Shown: positions 8,157 to 16,392 of the stretch, in pieces
Layout: each line of letters starts with the position of its first letter
Position numbering within the stretch: the stretch's first letter is position 1
DNA from: Caldilineaceae bacterium
GTDB lineage: Bacteria > Chloroflexota > Anaerolineae > Caldilineales > Caldilineaceae
Reading direction: 5' to 3'
Assembly: GCA_022842065.1 (NCBI GenBank)
Contig: JALHQH010000052.1
Coordinates: forward strand, 1 to 64,000
DNA length: 64,000 bases
Translations under genes and position numbers: made by a program
The notes under the pieces: model-generated
The model's database searches: none
What the model was told of the DNA's origin: nothing
What the model saw: only the letters and a program-made list of their open reading frames with translations

Positions 8157-9533
8157 TTAGGCCGTCACCAGCCGGTAGCCGCGGCCACGCACGGTCGTAA
8201 GAAAATGGGGATTGCCAGGATCCTGCTCGATCTTCTGGCGCAGGCGACTCACCAGCTTTTCGATGCGGGCGTCATCGACTTCATCAATATAGTCATCGCC
8301 CCAGACGTGGCTGACAATTTGATATTTGTCCATAATTTTGTCGGGGTTTTGGAAGAGCAGCAACATCAACCGATATTCCAAATTGGTCAGGGTATCGACG
8401 CTATTGCCATTGACCAGCACTTCGCCACTGTCCACATCCACCCAAATGGCGCTGGAGGTGGGATGATGTTGCAAAACTTTACGCTGGACATATTCGGAAA
8501 AATAGCGGCAGAAGAATTGGGGCACACTATCCGGCTTCAAAAGCAGATGCTGGCGCGTCAACTGGGCCAATATCAGTGGATCGGCCTGATGGTCGGTGTT
8601 AAACAGTCCCAGTAACTCGCTCTGTTCGGCATCGGTGCATTTGTTCCAGATCTTGGCGCATTCCAACTGCATGTTTTCATTGCTGCGCAGTTGGCGTGCC
8701 ACCTGGCGATATAACTGTTGGCGTTGCATCGCATCGGTTGCCTGCCCGGCCGTCGCTTCGATCACATCGGCCAACAAATCGCAGCTCCCTTCCAGGAGCC
8801 GCGGGTGGCCGCCACACCAATCATAGATAAAATCAATATCAGCCGCCATAAATTCGACATCATGGACCGCGACATAACGGCGCGCAAAGCGGTCAACATC
8901 GGAGCGGGTCAGCGGCGCGAGATGCCAACTGTGGTGGCTAAAGAGTTCACAGAATTCGCCACAATGATCTTCCGGCCGCTGGCGGGTGAGTGGTTGCCCC
9001 GTCGCGGTGACAAAGGCCAGGGTTGCTTTGTGGCGATCCCGCAGCGCACGCAAATTGAGAAAGACCCGCGAGTCAATCTGGGCAAAAGGCTCATCAAACT
9101 CATCCAGCAGCAGAATGAGCTTGCGTTGGGTGGATTGTAAAACCGCAGTCAGCCCGCGGTTAAAGCTCAAAGGCACCTGAAATTCACTGGTCGGTGCCAC
9201 CAACGTCTCATAGGCCTGCGCCAACGGGGCGAGCGCCGCCAACTGTGGGCTACTTTCTTGAAGGCAGCGCAACATCAACTCATAGAAGCCGTGGTCACTC
9301 ATCTCCAACATGCGGTTGCAATCGATGTAGACCGGCAGAAATTCCTGGCCGGCTTCGCCCAACTCTTGGGTCCAAACATCAGTTTGGGCCAGCAGCCGTA
9401 GCAGCGCCGATTTGCCGACATTGCTAAAGCCAATCAGCTCAATGCAGTTCAAATTGTATAGATTTTGGATGATCTGTTGGATGTCATGGCGACGCATGTA
9501 GCCGCCATCGACCAAACGTAATGAATCTGGCAT
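8157..9533 (-). CDS. P-loop ATPase fused to an OmpR/PhoB-type winged helix
   Basis: A 458-residue putative regulator. The N-terminal half is a P-loop ATPase: Walker A GFSNVGKS at residues 35-42, Walker B LILLLDEFDE at ~139-148, and a sensor-like FVTATGQPL segment, resembling small AAA/STAND-type ATPases. Residues ~362-458 are a complete OmpR/PhoB-like winged helix (LTNLEYRLMLLLFQNPDKIM, VWGDDYIDEVDDARIEKLVS, RLRQKIE, TTVRGRGYRLV). There is no receiver or sensor domain, so ATP binding may replace phosphorylation as the switch. It is transcribed away from the zinc-ribbon gene. The partner and targets are unknown. Confidence 0.75.
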   Translation of the reverse strand: MPDSLRLVDGGYMRRHDIQQIIQNLYNLNCIELIGFSNVGKSALLRLLAQTDVWTQELGEAGQEFLPVYIDCNRMLEMSDHGFYELMLRCLQESSPQLAALAPLAQAYETLVAPTSEFQVPLSFNRGLTAVLQSTQRKLILLLDEFDEPFAQIDSRVFLNLRALRDRHKATLAFVTATGQPLTRQRPEDHCGEFCELFSHHSWHLAPLTRSDVDRFARRYVAVHDVEFMAADIDFIYDWCGGHPRLLEGSCDLLADVIEATAGQATDAMQRQQLYRQVARQLRSNENMQLECAKIWNKCTDAEQSELLGLFNTDHQADPLILAQLTRQHLLLKPDSVPQFFCRYFSEYVQRKVLQHHPTSSAIWVDVDSGEVLVNGNSVDTLTNLEYRLMLLLFQNPDKIMDKYQIVSHVWGDDYIDEVDDARIEKLVSRLRQKIEQDPGNPHFLTTVRGRGYRLVTA

Positions 9534-9750
9534 GATTGACTTCTGCTGAAGATTAATGTTACACTAATATGTAGCGTAAATAATACACAGAAAACCGTGA
9601 AATGGTAAATTAACAACTGTACGCGGTTCAATCTTGTGGCAAGCTAGCGTAGCATCAGGCCGGGCCTGATACGGTTATGTGATATAGTTACCTGTATAGT
9701 TACGCTGGGCATTGAACCCACTGATAACGGCTATTACATGAGGGCAGAAG

Positions 9751-10194
9751 ATGAACAACATACAACGTATTTGTGAAAAGTGTGGCGATGGTGGCCCGTT
9801 GGATGCGCGTTATTGTCCTCACTGTGGTTACGATAGCCAGGGGGTTGGGGGGGCTGCCTTGCCGGCGCAACGGCTGCAATTGCCGATGGCACTGGGCAAA
9901 GCCGCGCTGCCGCTGTTGGCCGGCGCAGCGAGCCTGGCCTTGCGGGCTGGCTGGAAGCTGTTACAACGTCGCCTCGCCACCACAACCCCCGAACAGGCCG
10001 CGCATGTATTGAGCAAGTTCGTGCCGCGCCCGATCACCCCGCCACAAACGCAACCCATGCCCCAACATCAAGCACCACCGGCAAGTTCGCGCCCACGGCG
10101 CACCATCCACATCCGTTCAAACTGGGCGGTTGGCGATGTCAACGGGGTCTGGCGACAGGGCAGTTCTGAGCATACAATTGAAATTGACGAGTAA
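9751..10194 (+). CDS. Small double-CxxC zinc-ribbon protein
   Basis: A 147-residue protein beginning with a zinc ribbon, CEKC and CPHC separated by 10 residues (Cys 8, 11, 22 and 25). A hydrophobic stretch follows (LGKAALPLLAGAASLALRAGW) that may be a membrane segment, then a Pro/Gln-rich linker and a C-terminal part (RTIHIRSNWAVGDVNGVWRQ). I do not recognise the family beyond the zinc ribbon. It diverges from the ATPase-winged helix gene across a 217-bp region that must hold both promoters, and it converges on the HtrA gene with a hairpin between them. Confidence 0.6.
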   Translation: MNNIQRICEKCGDGGPLDARYCPHCGYDSQGVGGAALPAQRLQLPMALGKAALPLLAGAASLALRAGWKLLQRRLATTTPEQAAHVLSKFVPRPITPPQTQPMPQHQAPPASSRPRRTIHIRSNWAVGDVNGVWRQGSSEHTIEIDE

Positions 10195-10198
10195 AGGG

Positions 10199-10226
10199 TA
10201 AGGCTGAATGGTGTTTTTCAGCCTTA
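10199..10226. terminator. Hairpin between convergent zinc-ribbon and HtrA genes
   Basis: A 10-bp perfect stem (taaggctgaa / ttcagcctta) with an 8-nt T-rich loop sits 5 bp after the zinc-ribbon stop. It probably serves as a bidirectional terminator. Confidence 0.6.
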
Positions 10227-10246
10227 TCCTCTACTCATTCACACCC

Positions 10247-11536
10247 TTACCCATTGACACTTTCTGGTCGTGCGCCGAGGGTTACGTCAAGTTCTAACGT
10301 TTCGCCGTCACGCAATATCTGCAAGGTGACACGGTCGCCGGGGCTGGTGTAATACTCCAGATAGACGAGGACATCGTCAAAGCTCGTGACCGCCTGATCG
10401 CCAATCGCTAGAATCACATCGCCACCCACATTGCCGGGGCAGATTTGGGTATATTTACTCGGCGACGGGTCGCTACCGCCACGCAAACCGGCCCGCGCGG
10501 CGGGTGTATTGCGGATCACATCGGTGACATAGGCCCCGCGCTGCCCTTTGGCCAACCCCAGATCGTCAGCGCAGAGGGGGCTGAGCGTTGCACCCCGTAC
10601 CCCCAAATAGCTGTGCTGATAGCGGCCGGTCTCAATCAGCGCTGGCACCACCCGTTCGACCAGGGCAATCGGAATCGCAAAGCCAACCCCGCTATTGGCC
10701 CGTTCGCTGGAGCGGATCTGCGCGTTGACCCCGATGACTTCGCCGGCTTCGTTCAGCAGTGGCCCGCCTGAATTGCCTGGATTGATCGCGGCATCGGTCT
10801 GAATCGAGGCGGGAATATTAAAGAAATTTTGCGCCGGGATCGAACGGCCCAACGCACTGACAATGCCACTGGTCAGAGTGCCGGCCAGGCCAAAGGGATT
10901 CCCAATCGCGGCCACGCGCATTCCGACCCGAATCTCTGCCATTTGGCCACGGCGTACCGGCAGCAAATGATAGCCTTCGGGCTCAATGCGCAGCACCGCC
11001 AGATCGCTGCTCACATCAAAGCCCACAATCTCAGCGACGGCAACGGTGCCATCGCTAAAGGTCACCTGTAATTCGCTGGCATTCTCCACCACATGATGGT
11101 TGGTCACCAGATGGCCGTCAGTGTCCCAGACAAAGCCGGAGCCAGTCCCCAGCGGAAGCAGTTCATCCCCTTCAAAGTTATGTGGGGCCAGTGAATTCAA
11201 GGCGTCACCACTGCCCAGGCCGGTGATATTGACCACCGAAGGATTGACCGTGCTATAGATATTCATGAGGACAGCACTTTCGTAGTCGACGCCTCCTTCC
11301 GGCGTGGCTACCACAACTACGGGCACAGGGGTGGCGACAGCGCGCACCACGGGGCTGCCGGCGGCGGCACTCCGTTCCCTGGCGCTGCGGACATTGCCGT
11401 TTTCGGTGGTGAAACGTTGCCAGGTCGTAAAGCCAAAGAAAAAGATCAATAGGCAGCCCGCTGCCAAAACCCCTACGGCACCAACTGCGATTAAAATTGC
11501 TCGAACCCCAGAGCGAGGGGAGTCACCTGCTGACAT
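10247..11536 (-). CDS. Membrane-anchored HtrA/DegP-type serine protease
   Basis: A 429-residue trypsin-fold protease with one PDZ domain. An N-terminal membrane anchor (ILIAVGAVGVLAAGCLLIFF) is followed by a linker. The catalytic triad is visible: His148 in VTNHHVV, Asp178 in SSDLAVL and Ser257 in NPGNSGGPL. The PDZ domain spans about residues 310-425 (SYLGVRGATLSPL through VTLQILRDGETLELDV). The protein is expected outside the membrane, degrading or refolding damaged exported proteins. It carries an extra stretch with Cys in the PDZ region (DPSPSKYTQICPGNVGGD). It is transcribed alone. Confidence 0.92.
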   Translation of the reverse strand: MSAGDSPRSGVRAILIAVGAVGVLAAGCLLIFFFGFTTWQRFTTENGNVRSARERSAAAGSPVVRAVATPVPVVVVATPEGGVDYESAVLMNIYSTVNPSVVNITGLGSGDALNSLAPHNFEGDELLPLGTGSGFVWDTDGHLVTNHHVVENASELQVTFSDGTVAVAEIVGFDVSSDLAVLRIEPEGYHLLPVRRGQMAEIRVGMRVAAIGNPFGLAGTLTSGIVSALGRSIPAQNFFNIPASIQTDAAINPGNSGGPLLNEAGEVIGVNAQIRSSERANSGVGFAIPIALVERVVPALIETGRYQHSYLGVRGATLSPLCADDLGLAKGQRGAYVTDVIRNTPAARAGLRGGSDPSPSKYTQICPGNVGGDVILAIGDQAVTSFDDVLVYLEYYTSPGDRVTLQILRDGETLELDVTLGARPESVNG

Positions 11537-12193
11537 TTACGCCTCTCTTATGCTACGGAACAAACACCTGTTCGTTGACGACGGCGTTTGATGATCAATC
11601 AAATCACCAACGCCGCATGGACTATACTCAGCTCTGCACATAATTTAACGTTGTCGTAGTATAACTGAATGAAATCAATGCGTGGACATCTATATTGTAC
11701 GCCGCATTGCGCACTTCGGAAAGTGGGGAAGCTTGCCCTCCTCTAAAAATTGACTAATATGACAACGTTAAGATGGCGCAGGTGTATCGATGCAGATTCA
11801 GTCGTCCCATCTACGCCGCCTGAATCCGCGTCTATCGCACTGCTTGCCAACCTAAGTTAATGTTGACCTAAGCAATCAAACCATTTACCACTACCCTTGC
11901 GCTGTCCATGTGGGCTGCGTGGGCGCACCAACTTTTGGCCGCGACCCGTCACCGCGTTGCGCTGGTGGGCCTGATTCTGCCTGCGCGAACAGCGGAAGGC
12001 TTTGATGGCGCTCTCTGCATGTGATATACTCGCAATGTGTGGTCGCACATCGCGCTATCAATTGGCTCTGCCCGTACTTTGCCGGGTGAATTACGCCGGG
12101 TGAATTACGCTGGGTGAATTGCGCCGGGTCGATTGTAGTTGTTTAGAAGATTCGCTTTCCAAACAGCGCAAAACATAGCTTGAATGAGCAGCA
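11537..12193. other. 657-bp intergenic region with a 14-bp tandem repeat
   Basis: Divergent region between the HtrA gene and the LysM/lamin-tail gene. No RNA gene or conserved frame is visible. The only structure is the short tandem repeat at 12081-12134. Promoters of both flanking genes must lie here. Confidence 0.5.
12081..12134. repeat. 14-bp tandem repeat, ~3.9 copies
   Basis: Units gccgggtgaattac, gccgggtgaattac, gctgggtgaattgc and gccgggtcgatt are adjacent, with variation only in the last two. They end 59 bp before the start of the LysM/lamin-tail gene. Confidence 0.8.
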
Positions 12194-13018
12194 ATGAATC
12201 GTCGCCAACTTGCTTTTATTATACTCTTTAACGCGATTATCAGTCTGGTGGTTGCCCTGCTCGTGGTGTGGGCAGTTGAAGCGCGCCGGCCCGATCCGGA
12301 GCAACTCGCGATTGGCAGCCTGACGCCGATTAGCCAATTGGTTAATTCAGGCGTGCCGGCGGCGGAGGAAAGTGCCAGCACTGGCGGTACACAGCCTACG
12401 CCTACCAGCAATGGTGATCCCGCCCCCAGCGCGCCCGTTGCCGGCAATGAGGCTGGCACACTCACTGACACGACGACCGCCGTCGCGCCAACGCCGGTCG
12501 GTGAGCAAGAGGTCTACATCGTGGCTACTGGGGATAGCCTCTCCAGTATTGCCGACCGTTTTGGCATTCCGGTAAGTACCATCGTCGAAGTTAATCAACT
12601 GACCGATCCCAATTATGTCTTTTCTGGGCAGCGTTTGCTGATTCCGGTTGACGGTGAGGGGAGCACACCGGCCACGCCTGCCCCACCGCCCGCTGCAGTC
12701 CAAGCCGGACAAGGGCTTGCCATTCGTGCGGTGGCAGCGCCTGGTGATCTGTTGAATGAAGCCGTACAAATTGTGAATGATGGTACCGGCGCGGTCAATC
12801 TTGCTGGTTGGCAACTGGTCAGCCCTGTCGGCACAATGTACACCTTTGCGGATCTGCCCCTTTTCCCCGGCAACTATGTCTGGGTCCACAGTGGGAGTGG
12901 TGATGATACCAGTATTGCTCGCTATTGGCGCCAAGCTGGTGCCCTGTGGGCGAGTGGGGCGGAAGTACAGCTACGCAACGGCGCAGGGGAAGTCATTACA
13001 CGCTATACCATTCCATAA
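12194..13018 (+). CDS. LysM plus lamin-tail-like (LTD) exported protein
   Basis: A 274-residue protein with one N-terminal membrane anchor (AFIILFNAIISLVVALLVVW). A Pro/Thr/Ser-rich linker is followed by a LysM domain at about residues 106-153 (EVYIVATGDSLSSIADRFGI, VNQLTDPNYVFSGQRLLIPV). The C-terminal ~85 residues resemble a lamin-tail/LTD beta-sandwich: VQIVNDGTGAVNLAGWQLVS, LPLFPGNYVWVHSG, GAEVQLRNGAGEVI. Such proteins are usually tethered to the cell surface and bind wall polymer. It starts the run toward the Arg-rich protein and AsnRS. The role is inferred from domains. Confidence 0.8.
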   Translation: MNRRQLAFIILFNAIISLVVALLVVWAVEARRPDPEQLAIGSLTPISQLVNSGVPAAEESASTGGTQPTPTSNGDPAPSAPVAGNEAGTLTDTTTAVAPTPVGEQEVYIVATGDSLSSIADRFGIPVSTIVEVNQLTDPNYVFSGQRLLIPVDGEGSTPATPAPPPAAVQAGQGLAIRAVAAPGDLLNEAVQIVNDGTGAVNLAGWQLVSPVGTMYTFADLPLFPGNYVWVHSGSGDDTSIARYWRQAGALWASGAEVQLRNGAGEVITRYTIP

Positions 13019-13035
13019 CAGGAGGGAAGTCAACC

Positions 13036-13761
13036 GTGGCAACCGATAACAACCGCCCTCAGGGTGAAGGTAACCGCGGCGGCGGTGATAGCAACAAAGG
13101 TGGCCGCCGTCGCTATTTTCGGCGGCGCAAACGTAAAGACGATGACGGCGCAGCGGCACCGGCGAAGGAAAGACCGGCCGCGCCGGCTGCCTCCTCGTCT
13201 GCTGGCGCGCCGGCTGCTGCTGGGTCGTCTGCGTCGTCTGGTCCCTCCCGGCGCACTGGCCCCAGAAATAACCGGCCAGCAAAAGATGAGCGTGGGCGGA
13301 GCAGCGGCAACAGTAGCAGTAATAGTAACAACAGTAACAACAATAACAGTAATCGGCCGCGGCGACGGCGACGGCGTTCACGTCAGGAGCAGGTAGACAG
13401 TGTGGCAACGGTGAGAGAGTCAACACTGGATGCGATTGCCCATGATTATGTGGCACCGCAGTCGGTCTTTATTTATACGCACGTTTCGCGCCCCGCCAAC
13501 CAGGGCATGAGTGAATATCGCGCAGAACATTTTACCAAGGCAGGGCGACGGCTCGAAGATTTTAGTATTGATCTCTCCGTGCTCTTTGGTGATAACCGGC
13601 AAAAAGCGGGCACGAATGCAGGCGAACTGGCCGAAGGCGAAGTGCGCAAGAAGACCTGGCAGGAAGAGTGGGAAGATGCCGGGCGCGAAGAGCTAATTGT
13701 GGAGCCCGCAACGCCGCCATCACCTGCTGATACTGGGGATGTCAACACCAATGAAAATTAG
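13036..13761 (+). CDS. Arg/Asn-rich low-complexity protein with conserved C-terminal region
   Basis: A 241-residue protein starting at a GTG with GGAGGG 8 nt upstream, 17 bp after the LysM/lamin-tail gene. Residues 1-120 are low complexity: RRRYFRRRKRKD, Ala/Ser/Pro runs, an Asn/Ser run and RPRRRRRRSR. This looks disordered and nucleic-acid binding. The remainder is well folded in character (DYVAPQSVFIYTHVSRPA, EYRAEHFTKAGRRLEDFSID, KKTWQEEWEDAGREEL). I do not recognise the family. The open frame extends 37 codons upstream from a TTG inside the previous gene, which I reject. Its place just before asnS suggests a link to translation or RNA, which is speculative. Confidence 0.6.
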   Translation: MATDNNRPQGEGNRGGGDSNKGGRRRYFRRRKRKDDDGAAAPAKERPAAPAASSSAGAPAAAGSSASSGPSRRTGPRNNRPAKDERGRSSGNSSSNSNNSNNNNSNRPRRRRRRSRQEQVDSVATVRESTLDAIAHDYVAPQSVFIYTHVSRPANQGMSEYRAEHFTKAGRRLEDFSIDLSVLFGDNRQKAGTNAGELAEGEVRKKTWQEEWEDAGREELIVEPATPPSPADTGDVNTNEN

Positions 13762-13763
13762 GG

Positions 13764-13789
13764 CTAAGCGCAATGATTAATGCGCTTAG
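13764..13789 (+). terminator. Hairpin before asnS
   Basis: A 9-bp perfect stem (ctaagcgca / tgcgcttag) with an 8-nt loop directly follows the stop at 13761. There is only a weak T-run, so it may attenuate and not fully stop transcription into asnS. Confidence 0.5.
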
Positions 13790-13820
13790 TTACTGCGATC
13801 TATGCAAGGAGAGGTAGGCT

Positions 13821-15164
13821 GTGGCACCGATTGTAACGATTACTCATCTCAAAGATTATGTCGATCAGGAAGTAACCCTCCAAGGTTGGCTCTATAACAA
13901 AACCGGCAAGGGCAAGCTGCAATTTCTCCAAGTGCGGGATGGCACAGGCATCTGCCAGGCGGTCGTCTTTCGCGGCAATGTCAGTGAGGAAGATTTTGAA
14001 GCTGGTAAACGGCTGACGCAAGAGAGCAGCCTGATCCTAACGGGGTTGGTCAAAGCTGATCCGCGCGCACCGGGCGTGCCGGGTGGGTTTGAGCTTGATG
14101 TGCGGAGCCTGCAACTTGTTCAGGTGGCCGAGCCTTACCCCATTTCGCCCAAGGAACATGGCATTGAATTCTTGATGGAGAATCGCCACCTCTGGTTGCG
14201 CTCCTCCCGCCAATGGGCCGCGATCCGTGTGCGTGCGGTGATTATCCACGCCATCCGCGAATGGTTGGATGGCAACGGTTTCCTCAACGTGGATACGCCG
14301 ATCCTGACGCCGGCCGCGGCCGAGGGCACGTCAACACTCTTTGCCATCGACTTCCACGGCGAGCCGGCCTATCTGGCGCAGACGGGACAGCTCTATAACG
14401 AAGCCAACATCTTTGCCTTTGGCAAAGTTTATTGTTTTGGCCCCACCTTCCGCGCTGAAAAGAGCAAGACTCGCCGTCATTTGCAAGAGTTCTGGATGGT
14501 CGAGCCGGAGATCGCTTTTTGTGATCTGGAAGGATTGATGGAGGTGGAGGAGCAGTTTGTCAGCCACATTGTCGGGCGTTGTCTGCGCGACTGTGGCCCC
14601 GAATTGGCGATTCTGGAGCGTGATCTCACCCATCTGCAAAAAGTAACGCCCCCTTTCCCACGCATCCATTATGATGAAGCGGTGGCCATGCTTAACAAGG
14701 CCGCCGCTGCGGGTGAATTGGTCCCTGGCTATGATGATCCTGTGCCCGCGATCGAATGGGGTGATGACTTTGGCAGCCCCCATGAGACCTACATCGCCGC
14801 CCAATTTGATAAACCGGTCTTTGTCCACCATTATCCGACGCAGGTCAAAGCTTTTTATATGGAGCCGGAAGCGGATCGCCCAGAAGTCTGCCGCAGCGTT
14901 GACTTGTTAGCGCCCGAAGGGTATGGCGAAGTCATCGGCGGCAGTGAGCGGATGAGCGACCCGGAGAAGTTGATCGCGTCCATTCAGCGCCACGGCCTGC
15001 CCCAGTCAGTCTACGAGTGGTACCTAGATCTGCGCCGCTATGGATCGGTGGTCCATAGCGGCTTTGGGCTAGGCGTCGAACGCACGGTGGCCTGGGTTTG
15101 TGGGCTTGACCATGTGCGCGAAACCATTTCTTTTCCCCGCACCCTGACCAATCTGCGCCCTTGA
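13821..15164 (+). CDS. asnS: Asparaginyl-tRNA synthetase
   Basis: A 447-residue class IIb aminoacyl-tRNA synthetase that charges tRNA-Asn. An N-terminal OB-fold (VTLQGWLYNKTGKGKLQFLQ) precedes the catalytic core. Motif 2 reads GPTFRAEKSKTRRHLQEFWM, and motif 3 is in the GFGLGVERTVAWVCGLDHVR region. The stretch VCRSVDLLAPEGYGEVIGGS distinguishes the AsnRS-like branch from bacterial AspRS, and there is no GAD insertion domain. The start is GTG with AAGGAGAG upstream. An archaeal-type AspRS-like enzyme is the main alternative. Confidence 0.88.
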   Translation: MAPIVTITHLKDYVDQEVTLQGWLYNKTGKGKLQFLQVRDGTGICQAVVFRGNVSEEDFEAGKRLTQESSLILTGLVKADPRAPGVPGGFELDVRSLQLVQVAEPYPISPKEHGIEFLMENRHLWLRSSRQWAAIRVRAVIIHAIREWLDGNGFLNVDTPILTPAAAEGTSTLFAIDFHGEPAYLAQTGQLYNEANIFAFGKVYCFGPTFRAEKSKTRRHLQEFWMVEPEIAFCDLEGLMEVEEQFVSHIVGRCLRDCGPELAILERDLTHLQKVTPPFPRIHYDEAVAMLNKAAAAGELVPGYDDPVPAIEWGDDFGSPHETYIAAQFDKPVFVHHYPTQVKAFYMEPEADRPEVCRSVDLLAPEGYGEVIGGSERMSDPEKLIASIQRHGLPQSVYEWYLDLRRYGSVVHSGFGLGVERTVAWVCGLDHVRETISFPRTLTNLRP

Positions 15165-15187
15165 TACCGTTAGGGGTTCCTACCTGG

Positions 15188-15223
15188 ATGAGACAAGGCG
15201 TGGCTGCCACCCGCTTGTCTCAT
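15188..15223 (+). terminator. Hairpin after asnS
   Basis: A 10-bp stem (atgagacaag / cttgtctcat) with a 16-nt loop lies 24 bp after the asnS stop. No T-run follows, so the call rests on position and symmetry. Confidence 0.5.
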
Positions 15224-15248
15224 TTGCCGCGCCCTACCTCTTGACACC

Positions 15249-16322
15249 ATGATCTATTTTGCCACCTTGTTCTTTGCGTTTGGCCTCACCTACGCCCTAA
15301 CCCCGCTTGTCGGTCAGCTGGGGGTACGCTGGGGTTTGGCTGATCAGCCCGGTGGGCGCCGTCGGCACCGCGGGGTCATTCCACGCACGGGCGGGGTGGC
15401 ACTCTTTCTCGGCTTTTTTCTGACGGTGCTGCTGATCTTCTGGCTACCGCTGGTGTTGCCGCCGCCGTGGGGGGCATGGTTTCCGGCGCGCAATGATCTC
15501 TATGAGGTGCGCCGTCTGTTGGCGCTGCTCGGTGGTGGCCTCTTCTGTGTAATCGCCGGCCTGATCGATGATCGCTACGAGCTGGGCAGCCTGCCCCAAT
15601 ACGCGGTGCAGATCTGCGCCAGCATGATTGCCATTGGCGGCCTCATCTTTATTAAACATGTGAACAATCCTTTTGCCCCTGGCCTGTTTTGGGATGAGGC
15701 TGGGTTGCCGCCGTGGCTGGTCTGGCCTTTAACGATCTTTTGGTTTCTCTTTATGATGAATACGGTCAACTGGCTGGATGGGCTAAGTGGTTTGGTGACC
15801 GGTGTGACGGCAATTCTTTCGACTGTGTTGGCCCTCCACATGCTCTTTGTGGCCGATCCACCCCAGCAGAGCGTCGCCCTGTTGCCCCTGGCCCTCTTGG
15901 GGACGGCGCTGGGCTTTCTGCCTTTTAACTTTGCGCCGGCGCGCATCTTTATGGGGAGTACCGGTGCCTACTTTCTGGGATATACGCTGGCGGCGCTCGG
16001 CATTGTCGGCGGCGCGCGCTTAGCAACGGTCATGTTGGTCCTAGGCTTACCAGCGCTGGATCTCGTCTGGTTGGTGATGAGCCGCTGGCGCCGGGGGGTC
16101 TCGCCGGGGCAAGGTGGCCGTGATCATTTGCATTTTCGGCTGGTCGATATGGGGCTGGGTGAGCGGACAATTGTCATCGGTTATTGGCTCTTCTGTGCCG
16201 CCTTTGGGGCCATTACCTTGCTGCTTGATGGCGGGACGCAGAAGATTATTGCCTTGGTGATTCTTGGCCTGTTGGCACTGGGGGTCCTGCTTTGGGCGAG
16301 TCGAGATAATCGTGAAACGTGA
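15249..16322 (+). CDS. WecA/TagO/MraY-family polyprenyl-phosphate GlcNAc-1-P transferase
   Basis: A 357-residue polytopic membrane enzyme of glycosyltransferase family 4 (prenyl-phosphate sugar-1-P transferases). It loads a sugar-1-phosphate from a UDP-sugar onto undecaprenyl phosphate at the cytoplasmic face, starting a cell-envelope polymer. Signatures are RHRGVIPRTGGVALFLGFF near the N-terminus, AGLIDDRYELG with the Mg-binding DD, NTVNWLDGLSGL, GSTGAYFLGYTLA and the C-terminal loop GGRDHLHFRLVDMGL with the HxH motif. The last codons (RET, stop) lie inside a CGTGAAACGTGATG-type repeat. MraY itself is less likely because the family-specific loop matches WecA/TagO better. Confidence 0.88.
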   Translation: MIYFATLFFAFGLTYALTPLVGQLGVRWGLADQPGGRRRHRGVIPRTGGVALFLGFFLTVLLIFWLPLVLPPPWGAWFPARNDLYEVRRLLALLGGGLFCVIAGLIDDRYELGSLPQYAVQICASMIAIGGLIFIKHVNNPFAPGLFWDEAGLPPWLVWPLTIFWFLFMMNTVNWLDGLSGLVTGVTAILSTVLALHMLFVADPPQQSVALLPLALLGTALGFLPFNFAPARIFMGSTGAYFLGYTLAALGIVGGARLATVMLVLGLPALDLVWLVMSRWRRGVSPGQGGRDHLHFRLVDMGLGERTIVIGYWLFCAAFGAITLLLDGGTQKIIALVILGLLALGVLLWASRDNRET

Positions 16323-16380
16323 TGTGTGGAACGTAAAACGTGAAACGTGATGCGTGAAATGTAAGGTGTAAAACGTGAGG
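16309..16380. repeat. CGTGAAACGTGATG-family array, copy 2
   Basis: Head-to-tail variants of cgtgaaacgtgatg, cgtaaaacgtg and gcgtgaaatg span the stop of the WecA-like gene and run to within 12 bp of the tsaD start. Unlike copies 1 and 3, this array has only one orientation and no complementary arm. Confidence 0.75.
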
Positions 16381-16392
16381 GATGAGGTGCGG

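Noticed and set aside
11857..12048. 63-codon minus-strand frame in the 11.5-12.2 kb gap
   Set aside because: No ribosome-binding site or recognisable features; basic, low-information peptide.
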